Shown here: piece by piece, positions 35,261 to 42,808 of the stretch
Numbering within the stretch: position 1 is the first letter of the stretch
Layout of the letters: the number at the start of each line of letters is the position of its first letter
NCBI GenBank assembly: GCA_963786805.1
Contig: CAWBAK010000002.1
Location: 505,957-569,956 of the forward strand
From: CALGFI01 sp963786805
GTDB taxonomy: Bacteria > Actinomycetota > UBA4738 > HRBIN12
Direction of reading: 5' to 3'
Length of the DNA: 64,000 nucleotides
The notes under the pieces: model-generated
Seen by the model: only the letters and a program-made list of their open reading frames with translations
Database searches by the model: none
What the model was told of the DNA's origin: nothing
Position numbers and translations under genes: made by a program

Positions 35261-36484
35261 TTGGGGGGACGACCGGACAATACCGATCGTCCCCGGCAAG
35301 CCGTCATCCTGGCCGGAGGACGGGGGACGCGTTTGCTTCCCCTGACGCAAACACGGCCCAAGCCGATGGTGGAGTTCCACGGCAAGCCGTTCCTCGAGTA
35401 CATCGTCGAGCTCCTGCGGGATGAGGGCTTCGAGCGGATCGTGATGCTGCTCGGGTATCTGCCGAACGTGATCATGGATCACTTCGCGGACGGCAGCCGT
35501 TGGGGAGTCTCGATCTCGTACTCGGTCACCGACCCCGATGCCCTGACCGTTCACCGTGTCCGCGACGCGGCTCCCCTGCTCGACGACCTCTTCATGATCC
35601 TGTACTGCGACAACTACTGGCCGCTGCAGATGGATCGGGTGTGGGAATCGTTCGTGAAGTCCGGGGTCCAGGCGCAGATCACCGTCTACAGCAACAAGGA
35701 CGGGTACACGAAGGACAGCGTGATCGTGGACGACGACGGCCTGGTCACGACCTTCGACCGATCCCGCTCGACGCCGGGGCTCAAGGGCGTCGAGATCAGC
35801 TATGCGTTGGTCCCGAAGACCGTCCTCGAGCTGTTCCCCGAAGGCGACCTGTTGTTCGAGGAGGCGGTCTATCCGAAACTCGTCGCGCGCGGTCAGCTGG
35901 CGGCGTTCGTAACGGATCACCGGTACTACAGCGTCGGCTCGCACGAGCGCCTTCCCCTCACGGATGCCTTCCTCGCGAGGACGCCCACCGTCATCCTGGA
36001 CCGAGACGGCGTCCTGAACGAGAAGCCGCAGAAGGCGCGGTACGTCACGGGCCCCGACGAGTTCCGGTGGCGCCCGGGATCGCTCGAAGCCCTTCGCATG
36101 CTGACGGAGAGTGGGTATCGCGTGATCATCGCGTCCAATCAGGCCGGGATCGCGCGCGGTGCGATGACGGAGGCCGACCTCGAAGCGGTGCACGCCAAGA
36201 TGCGCGGCGAGGCGGAGCAGGCCGGCGGGCGCATCGATGCGATCTACCACTGCCCTCACGGCTGGGACGAGGGATGCGAGTGCCGGAAACCGCGCCCCGG
36301 CATGCTCTTCCAGGCTCAGCGAGAGCATCACCTCGACCTGACGCGCACCTACTTCATCGGGGATGACGAGCGCGACGCGGAGGCAGCGTCGGCGGCCGGC
36401 TGCAGGTTCGCTATGGTCACAGAGAGCTCGCCGCTGCCGGACCTGACTCAGAAGCTCATCGAAGGACGACTGGAGCCATCGTGA
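35261..36484 (+). CDS. Fused nucleotidyltransferase and heptose-bisphosphate phosphatase (HddC-GmhB-like)
   Basis: 407 residues from TTG 35261. Residues 1-235 are a sugar nucleotidyltransferase: VILAGGRGTRLLPLTQTRPK, the G-x-G-T-R and Pro-Lys signature, and LYCDNYWPL as metal-binding Asp. Residues 240-400 are a HAD phosphatase of the GmhB type: TVILDRDGVLNEK (catalytic D-x-D), IIASNQAGIARG, the zinc loop CPHGWDEGCECRKP and FIGDDERDAEAA. In the known pathway HddC and GmhB are separate proteins acting on consecutive steps (7-phosphate removal, then GDP transfer), so the fusion is mechanistically sensible. Overlaps the next gene by 4 nt (GTGA). Confidence 0.84.
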   Translation: MGGRPDNTDRPRQAVILAGGRGTRLLPLTQTRPKPMVEFHGKPFLEYIVELLRDEGFERIVMLLGYLPNVIMDHFADGSRWGVSISYSVTDPDALTVHRVRDAAPLLDDLFMILYCDNYWPLQMDRVWESFVKSGVQAQITVYSNKDGYTKDSVIVDDDGLVTTFDRSRSTPGLKGVEISYALVPKTVLELFPEGDLLFEEAVYPKLVARGQLAAFVTDHRYYSVGSHERLPLTDAFLARTPTVILDRDGVLNEKPQKARYVTGPDEFRWRPGSLEALRMLTESGYRVIIASNQAGIARGAMTEADLEAVHAKMRGEAEQAGGRIDAIYHCPHGWDEGCECRKPRPGMLFQAQREHHLDLTRTYFIGDDERDAEAASAAGCRFAMVTESSPLPDLTQKLIEGRLEPS

Positions 36485-37542
36485 CCAACGCAACCCGTCG
36501 GCCGGTCCTCGTGACCGGCCACCGTGGATACATCGGCTCCGTGATGGTCCGCCACCTCCTCGACGCCGGCTACGACGTCGTCGGGATGGACACGGGCTAC
36601 TTCGACCAATGCACCTTCATACCGGACCTCGCAGACGTTCCGACGATCGAGAAGGACATCCGCGACCTCGTGCCAGAGGACCTTCAGTCGCTGTTCGCCG
36701 TCATCCACCTCGCGGCTCTGAGCAACGACCCGATCGGCAACCTCGACGAAGGATGGACCGAGGAGATCAACTACCGAGCCTCGGTGAGGCTGGCGGAGCT
36801 CGCGAGGGAGGCCGACGTTCGGCGTTTCCTCTTCTCGTCGTCTTGCATCATGTACGGGATGTCGTCGGCCGAGGAGGTCGACGAGGATTCCCCACTCGAG
36901 CCTCAGACCGAGTACGCGCGCTCGAAGGTGAAGGCGGAACGCGCGATCTCGGAGCTCGCTGCCGATGGGTTCTCACCGGTGTTCCTGCGCAACGGAACCG
37001 TCTACGGCATCTCGCCGAGGATGCGGTTCGACACCGTCTTCAACAACCTGATGGGCTCAGCGTTCGGCACCGGGAAGATCACCGTCTACAGCGACGGCAA
37101 GCCCTGGCGGCCGGTCGTGCATGTCGAGGACGTCGCCCGCGCCTTCATCGCGGTGCTCGAGGCGCCCACGAGCGCGATCCACGACCAGGCGTTCAACACC
37201 GGGGCGAACCACCTGAACCATCAGGTGATCGAGCTCGCCGAGATCGCGGCGGCCACGGTGCCGGGCTGCCAGCTCGAGGTTCAGGCCCGTGGGGACGCAG
37301 ACCAGAGAACGTACAAGGCGAACTTCGACAAGTTCGCCCGGACGTTCCCCGACTTCGAGTTCCGTTGGGACGCGAAGTCGGGAGCCCAGGACCTCTACGA
37401 GGGTTTCCGGCGGGTCGGCCTGACGGACCAGATGTTCACCGACGAGCGCTTCACACGCCTGAGCTGGTTGAACCGCCTTCTCGAGGGGAACCACCTCGAT
37501 GCGTCCTTGCGGTGGACGAACGAGAAGCCAGGGCAGACATGA
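36481..37542 (+). CDS. NAD-dependent epimerase/dehydratase (extended SDR)
   Basis: 353 residues from GTG 36481. Rossmann motif VLVTGHRGYIGSVMVRHLLD (note GHRGYIG instead of the usual GGAGFIG), HLAALSNDP, SSSCIMYG and catalytic YARSK (Tyr, Lys). LRNGTVYGISPRMRFD and RPVVHVEDVARAFIAVLE complete the fold. Acts on a nucleotide sugar. Being inside the heptose cassette, a GDP-heptose dehydratase or epimerase is the likeliest role, but an ordinary hexose substrate is not excluded. The stop overlaps the next ATG. Confidence 0.8.
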   Translation: MTNATRRPVLVTGHRGYIGSVMVRHLLDAGYDVVGMDTGYFDQCTFIPDLADVPTIEKDIRDLVPEDLQSLFAVIHLAALSNDPIGNLDEGWTEEINYRASVRLAELAREADVRRFLFSSSCIMYGMSSAEEVDEDSPLEPQTEYARSKVKAERAISELAADGFSPVFLRNGTVYGISPRMRFDTVFNNLMGSAFGTGKITVYSDGKPWRPVVHVEDVARAFIAVLEAPTSAIHDQAFNTGANHLNHQVIELAEIAAATVPGCQLEVQARGDADQRTYKANFDKFARTFPDFEFRWDAKSGAQDLYEGFRRVGLTDQMFTDERFTRLSWLNRLLEGNHLDASLRWTNEKPGQT

Positions 37543-37988
37543 TCGACGGGGTCAAGATCATCCCGCTCACCCAGATCGTGGACGAGCGCGGCAAGATCAT
37601 GCACATGCTCAAGTCGACCGACCCGCACTTCATCGCGTTCGGTGAGATCTACTTCTCGACGGCCTGGCCCGGCACGATCAAGGGCTGGCACATCCACACG
37701 TCGATGACGATCAACAATGCGGTCGTCTCGGGACGTGCCAAGCTCGTGATGTACGACATGCGGGAAGGATCACCCACCAGAGGCGAGATCCAAGAGGTGT
37801 TCATCGGAGAAGACAACTACTCGCTCGTCCAGATCCCGCCGGGGATCGCGAACGGCTACAAGGCGTACGGGGACAAGCCGGCCATCCTCGCCAACTGCGC
37901 GACGGAGCCCCATCGCCCCGACGAGATCATCCGGATCGACCCGTTCACGCCCGACATCCCCTACGACTGGTCCCTGCGCAATGGCTAG
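37539..37988 (+). CDS. RmlC-like cupin sugar epimerase
   Basis: 149 residues from ATG 37539, overlapping the previous stop as ATGA. A double-stranded beta-helix of the dTDP-4-dehydrorhamnose 3,5-epimerase family: VDERGKIMHMLKS at the start, GTIKGWHIHTSM with the catalytic-type His, LVQIPPGIANGYKAYGDKPA, and the C-terminal IDPFTPDIPYDW. Would epimerise a 4-keto nucleotide sugar produced by the preceding SDR. Overlaps the kinase gene by 8 nt. Confidence 0.82.
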   Translation: MIDGVKIIPLTQIVDERGKIMHMLKSTDPHFIAFGEIYFSTAWPGTIKGWHIHTSMTINNAVVSGRAKLVMYDMREGSPTRGEIQEVFIGEDNYSLVQIPPGIANGYKAYGDKPAILANCATEPHRPDEIIRIDPFTPDIPYDWSLRNG

Positions 37989-38991
37989 CCCCAGTCCTCG
38001 CCTCATCGTCACGCGCACGCCGCTGAGGGTCAGCTTCGCCGGCGGTGGAACCGACCTCCCCGCGTTCTACGAGCGCGAGCCAGGGGCGGTCTTCAGCACG
38101 GCGATCACCAACTACGTGTGGGTCACGATCAAGCCGCACAGCGAGCTCTTCTTCGAGCCGATCCGGCTGAACTACTCCAAGAGCGAAGAGGTTCAGACGA
38201 TCGATGAGATCGAGAACGACATCGCCCGAGAGAGCCTCAAGCTCCTCGAGATCGAGCCACCGATCTACATCAGTACCGTGGGGGATCTCCCGGCGTCGTC
38301 GGGGCTGGGAGGTTCGAGCTCCTTCGCCGTCGGTCTCTTGAACGCCCTGCACGTCTACCGGGGCGAGCGCGTCGGCCCGGGCCGACTGGCCGAGGAGGCC
38401 TCGCACATCGAGATCGAGATCCTGCAACAGCCGATCGGGAAGCAAGATCAGTACGCGTCCGCCTTCGGCGGGCTGAACTACTTCTCCTTCAAGTCGGACG
38501 GATCGGTGCTGGTCGAGCAGAAGCACGTGAACGACGCGACGCTCGGTCGCCTCTTCGAATCCCTGTTGATGTTCTGGACGGGTCACCAGCGCTCCGCCGA
38601 GTCGGTTCTCGCGGAACAGAAGCGCAACACGGCGGAGAAGATGGCCGCTCTCGGGAAGATGCGCGATCACGCGCAGCAGCTTCAGGCGCTGGTTTCGAAC
38701 GGACAGCTCGACGTCGTCGACTTCGGGCGCGTGCTGGACGAGGGATGGCAGCTGAAGCGCGAGCTGGCGAGCACCATCACGACGACCCAGATCGACGACT
38801 GGTATCAACGAGCCATCGAGGCGGGCGCCGTCGGCGGGAAACTTTGCGGCGCAGGCGGCGGCGGGTTCCTCCTCTTCGTGGTCGAACCGGAACGGCAGGC
38901 GTCCGTTCGGGCGGCGATGTCGGATCTCATGGAGGTCCCGATCCGACACGAGGTCCACGGATCGCAGATCATCGTTCCGGCGGCAGGCTGA
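37981..38991 (+). CDS. hddA: GHMP kinase, D-glycero-alpha-D-manno-heptose-7-phosphate kinase type
   Basis: 336 residues from ATG 37981. GHMP signatures: IVTRTPLRVSFAGGGTDLPA (motif 1), DLPASSGLGGSSSFAVGLLN (ATP loop), and GGKLCGAGGGGFLLFVVEPE (motif 3). EIEILQQPIGKQDQYASAFG is characteristic of HddA and its relatives. It phosphorylates C1 of heptose 7-phosphate to give the 1,7-bisphosphate, the step between the GmhA-like and GmhB-like enzymes encoded just upstream. Complete and of normal length. Confidence 0.87.
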   Translation: MASPSPRLIVTRTPLRVSFAGGGTDLPAFYEREPGAVFSTAITNYVWVTIKPHSELFFEPIRLNYSKSEEVQTIDEIENDIARESLKLLEIEPPIYISTVGDLPASSGLGGSSSFAVGLLNALHVYRGERVGPGRLAEEASHIEIEILQQPIGKQDQYASAFGGLNYFSFKSDGSVLVEQKHVNDATLGRLFESLLMFWTGHQRSAESVLAEQKRNTAEKMAALGKMRDHAQQLQALVSNGQLDVVDFGRVLDEGWQLKRELASTITTTQIDDWYQRAIEAGAVGGKLCGAGGGGFLLFVVEPERQASVRAAMSDLMEVPIRHEVHGSQIIVPAAG

Positions 38992-38992
38992 C

Positions 38993-40274
38993 GTGATCCG
39001 GGTAGGCACGACGCGTCCCATCACGGAATGCATCGTGTGCGGCTCGTCCGAGCTGACCCCGTTCTTGGACCTGGGAGTGACGCCGCTCGCGAACAAGTTC
39101 CTCACCGAGGACGAGCTCCACGTTCCCGAGCCCGGATACCCGCTCAAGGTCTCGTTCTGCGGTGACTGTGGCCACGTGCAGCTGAGCGAGGTGGTTCCGC
39201 CGATCGAGATGTTCGAGGACTACCTCTACGTCTCGTCGGCCTCGGATACGCTGCGCGACCACCTGTACGACCTGAGCGATGTCATGCACGAGCGGCGTCG
39301 ACTGGGCGCGGACGGATCTCGTCATCGACATCGGCTGCAACGACGGGACGCTCCTGAAGGGGTTCGCACGATTCGGAGTCAAGACGCTCGGGGTTGACCC
39401 GGCCAAGAACCTCGCCGAGCTCGAACGCGACTCCGGCATCGAACGCTACGTCGGCCTCTTCGGTTCCGACTCGGCGGCAGAGATCGCGGATCGCTGGGGC
39501 AGGGCCGACCTGATCACCGCCACGAATACCTTTCCGCACATCCCGGATCTGCACGACTTCATGCTCGGGATCGACAAGGCGCTCGCTCCCCGAGGTGCGT
39601 TCGTGGTGGAAGCGCACTACCTGTTGGACATGATCGACCAGGGCGCCTTCGACACCATCTATCACGAGCACGTCTCGTACTGGTCGCTCGGATCGATGAC
39701 CCGGCTCTTCGGGCAGCATGGCTTCGAGGTGGTCGATGCGGAACGCGTGCCGCTGCATCACGGCCAGCTGCGGGTCACCGTGCAGCGCAAGGGCGACCGA
39801 GCGCCGGAGAGCCGCGTGCAGCAGGTCCTGGACGCCGAGCGGGAGCGAGGGCTCGGGCGACCGGAGACCTTCGAGCGATTCGCGGAACAGACGCTGCGTG
39901 TCAAGCAGGAACTGACGGGCATGCTCGCGGACCTGCACGGACGAGGCGCACGTGTGGCGGGCTACGGCGCGCCCGCCAAGGGCAACACGTTATTGAGCTT
40001 CCTCGAGATCGGACCCGACAGGATCGAGTACATCGTCGATCGCAGCTCCCTCAAGCAAGGTCTGTACACGCCCGGTTCGCACATCCCGATCGTGCCGGTG
40101 GAACGATTGCTCGAGGATCAGCCCGACGCCGTCGTTCTCTTCGCTTGGAATTTCGTCGACGAGGTCCTGCATCAACAGGCCGAATACTGCCGGAGGGGAG
40201 GGCGTTTCATCGTCCCGGTCCCCAGCCCCGTCGAGGTCGGCCTGGACGACGTCCAACCGGTTCCTACCGCCTGA
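38993..40274 (+). CDS. Sugar C-methyltransferase, interrupted by a frameshift
   Basis: GTG 38993. The N-terminal zinc-binding domain has CIVCGSSELTPFLDLGVTPL and VSFCGDCGHVQLSEV (two Cys pairs). Near 39298-39315 the frame is lost: the first frame runs to a stop at 39397, while one base ahead the protein resumes with LVIDIGCNDGTLLKGFARFG (SAM motif). It continues with VVEAHYLLDMIDQGAFDTIY, HEHVSYWSL, GYGAPAKGNTLLSFLEIG and a C-terminal domain. This is the three-domain architecture of TylCIII/EvaC-type NDP-sugar C-methyltransferases. One base too many overall, as in five other genes here. If functional it would add a branch methyl group to a keto sugar. Confidence 0.82.
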
Positions 40275-40277
40275 GGC

Positions 40278-41579
40278 ATGCGCGACCTGCAGCTCGATCT
40301 CGATGCCGGGGTCGGTTCCGAGATGCATCGTTTCGTGGAAGAGCTGTATCCGATCTGTCGGAGCATCACCGGGAACGGCCTTCGGGAGACGCTTCATCGC
40401 ATCGGCAAACGCATCCCGATCGAGATCCAGGAGGTCCCGACCGGGACGGAGGTCTTCGACTGGACCGTCCCGAAGGAATGGAACATCCGCGAGGCCTACA
40501 TCAACGACCCGAGTGGACGGCGGGTCGTCGACTTCCGTGACCACAACCTCCACGTCATGGGATACAGCGTTCCCGTCGACCGGCGGATGTCCTTGTCGGA
40601 GCTGAAGGAGCACGTGCACACGCTCCCCGACCAGCCCGATGTGATCCCGTATCGGACCTCCTACTACTCCGAGGCGTGGGGCTTCTGCATGGAGCACAAC
40701 CGTCTTCAGGACCTCGTCGAGGGTGAGTACGAGGTCCGGATCGATTCGTCGCTGGAGCCGGGCAGTCTCACTTACGGGGAGCTCCATGTCCCGGGCGAGA
40801 GCGAGGACGAGGTCTTGATCTCGTGCCATTGCTGCCACCCATCGATCGCCAACGACAACCTGTCGGGCATCGCCGTGGCCACGTGGTTAGCCGAGCACCT
40901 TCAGGGCGTGTCCCTCCGTCATTCGTATCGCTTCCTGTTCGTCCCCGGGACGATCGGACCGATCACCTGGCTGGCCCGCAACGAAGATCGGGTCGACCGG
41001 ATCAAGCACGGCCTCGTGGTCACCGGCGTGGGCGATCCGGGCCCGTTCACCTACAAGCGCAGCCGCCGAGGCAACGCTCCGATCGACCGGGCGGCTGCCC
41101 ACGTCCTCGAACACTCGGGACGTCCGTATGAAGTCCTCGACTTCTCACCGTACGGGTACGACGAGCGCCAGTACTGCTCCCCCGGCTTCGATCTCGCCGT
41201 CGGGTCGCTGATGCGGACGCCGAACGGCCAGTACCCCGAGTACCACACGTCCGCCGACAACCTCGACTTCGTGCGGCCGGACGCTCTGGCGGATTCGCTC
41301 GGCATGTACCTGCGCGTCCTCGACGTGATCGAGAACGATGAGGTCTACGTGAACCTGAGCCCGAAAGGCGAGCCGCAGCTCGGAACGCGTGGACTGTACC
41401 CACCCGTTGGGGCGCAAGGCGTTTCGGCGGAGCTGCTGGCGCGCCTGTGGGTCCTGAACCTCTCGGACGCTCGGCACAGCCTCCTCGGGATCGCCGAGCG
41501 CGCCGCCATGGAGTTCGGCACCGTGAAGGCCGCGGCGGCGGCGCTGATCGACGGAGGCCTTCTGAAACCGCTCCGGTGA
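40278..41579 (+). CDS. DUF4910/M28-like putative zinc aminopeptidase-fold protein
   Basis: 433 residues from ATG 40278, 3 nt after the methyltransferase stop. A zinc-peptidase-like core: SCHCCHPSIANDNLSGIAVA (183-202; His and Asp metal ligands), FLFVPGTIGPITWLARNED, and YDERQYCSPGFDLAVGSLMR. C-terminal residues about 375-433 form a small winged-helix domain (LARLWVLNLSDARHSLLGIA, ERAAMEFGTVKAAAAALIDG). Proteins of this type recur in O-antigen and exopolysaccharide clusters next to C-methyltransferases; whether they act on amide bonds or on sugars is not known to me. Last gene of the plus-strand cassette. Confidence 0.78.
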   Translation: MRDLQLDLDAGVGSEMHRFVEELYPICRSITGNGLRETLHRIGKRIPIEIQEVPTGTEVFDWTVPKEWNIREAYINDPSGRRVVDFRDHNLHVMGYSVPVDRRMSLSELKEHVHTLPDQPDVIPYRTSYYSEAWGFCMEHNRLQDLVEGEYEVRIDSSLEPGSLTYGELHVPGESEDEVLISCHCCHPSIANDNLSGIAVATWLAEHLQGVSLRHSYRFLFVPGTIGPITWLARNEDRVDRIKHGLVVTGVGDPGPFTYKRSRRGNAPIDRAAAHVLEHSGRPYEVLDFSPYGYDERQYCSPGFDLAVGSLMRTPNGQYPEYHTSADNLDFVRPDALADSLGMYLRVLDVIENDEVYVNLSPKGEPQLGTRGLYPPVGAQGVSAELLARLWVLNLSDARHSLLGIAERAAMEFGTVKAAAAALIDGGLLKPLR

Positions 41580-41672
41580 CCTGACCGAGGACGTCTCACC
41601 GCCGAACCGCGCGCCGTGCCACCCCAGTGCCCATCGCCCGGTGGAGCACGAGCTAGGGACGCGTAGGCCAAC

Positions 41673-42569
41673 TCAGAGATAGGCGACCCGATGCCTCACG
41701 GAGCCGATCAGTCGTCCCAGGCGATGACCCGTGTCGAAGCCCACACCCGTCGCCGCCTTTCCGGATACGCGCCAAAAGAGTCGTCGGAGAAGCAGGCCCC
41801 AGGCCGCGACCACTTCGGCGGCAGATTCCCGCGGCATGCCGACGTGCCGGTATCTCCGATACAGGAACGCCTCCGTCACCCCGTACAGCAGAGCCTTCCG
41901 GAACCTCTTCGTCGTCCGACGGTCCAACCGATGATGCGAGATCGCACCCTGCACGAAGGTCGGCGGCGGCATGCCGGCCAGCTGCATCCGCCAGCAGAGA
42001 TCCGCCTCCGCGTAACGCCTCAGGGAGCTGTCGAACCGGCCGATCTCCTCGAACAGCGTCCTTCGGATCCCGAGTGTCCCGGCGCTCGCGAACGGCAAGA
42101 ACCGCATGTCCGTGGAGATCAGACCGTCCATCTGCGGATGAGACGCCCACAGGTGTGGTGCGTTGTGCTCCGCGAGATCGATCCTGCCGCACACGAACGG
42201 CCGCGTCCTGAGGGCCTCGATCATCGCCGCGACGTAACGCTCATCGACCGTGTCGTCGGCATCCACGAACAGCAGGAGGTCGCGATCGGATGCGGCTGAG
42301 CCGATATTGCGATTGCCGCCCGGCGTTCCGGGCACGCGTGCCTCAACGACGCGGATATCGAGGCGATCCTTCCAGGCGACGAGCCGTTGGGAAAGGCGCT
42401 TCGAGGCCGAGCCGTCGACCACGATCACCTCGAACGGCGGCGCCTCCACCTGACCCGCGAGCGACTCGAGCGTCGCCCCCAGGTATGCGGCGTCGCGGCA
42501 CGGGATGACGACGCTGGCCGACATCGGACCCGGATAACGACCGGTCATGTCACGGTGTCGAACGTCCAC
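41673..42569 (-). CDS. Family 2 glycosyltransferase
   Basis: 298 residues from ATG 42569; ATG codons at 42548 and 42524 are alternatives, and the later one gives the usual short start MSASVVIPCRDAAYLGATLE. GT-A fold with nucleotide-binding VIVVDGSASKRL, PGGNRNIGSAASDRDLLLFV and the metal site DADDTVDE, then AEADLCWRMQLAGMPP. The C-terminal part is basic with a possible amphipathic membrane-association region. Sugar donor unknown. Separated by 93 bp from the convergent DUF4910 gene. Confidence 0.85.
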   Translation of the reverse strand: MDVRHRDMTGRYPGPMSASVVIPCRDAAYLGATLESLAGQVEAPPFEVIVVDGSASKRLSQRLVAWKDRLDIRVVEARVPGTPGGNRNIGSAASDRDLLLFVDADDTVDERYVAAMIEALRTRPFVCGRIDLAEHNAPHLWASHPQMDGLISTDMRFLPFASAGTLGIRRTLFEEIGRFDSSLRRYAEADLCWRMQLAGMPPPTFVQGAISHHRLDRRTTKRFRKALLYGVTEAFLYRRYRHVGMPRESAAEVVAAWGLLLRRLFWRVSGKAATGVGFDTGHRLGRLIGSVRHRVAYL

Positions 42570-42623
42570 CTCGAGGTCATCGACGAGCGGCTCATCTTCC
42601 TTGATATCCGTTCCGTCGCAAGA

Positions 42624-42808
42624 ACTCCCCCGGGTCCAAGCCCTCGCTCGACGCGGGCCCGATCATGGCACGTCTGTGGGCGCTCGATGTCTCGGATGAC
42701 GACCACAGCCTTCTGGAGATCGCCGAGCGACCGGACTTGCCCTTCGATGTGATCAGGGACGCCGCCTGGGCACTCGTAGAGCGTGGCTTGCTCGAACCCG
42801 CCGCCTGG
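42624..42808 (+). pseudogene. Remnant of a DUF4910 C-terminal winged-helix domain
   Basis: A short plus-strand frame reads LDAGPIMARLWALDVSDDDH and SLLEIAERPDLPFDVIRDAA, then WALVERGLLEPA. This lines up with the last 50 residues of the DUF4910 protein at 40278-41579 (LLARLWVLNLSDARHSLLGI, AERAAMEFGTVKAAAAALID, GGLLKPL). It lies between and partly over minus-strand genes, with no upstream catalytic domain. It is probably debris of a second copy, or less likely a free-standing small DNA-binding protein starting at ATG 42665. Confidence 0.55.
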
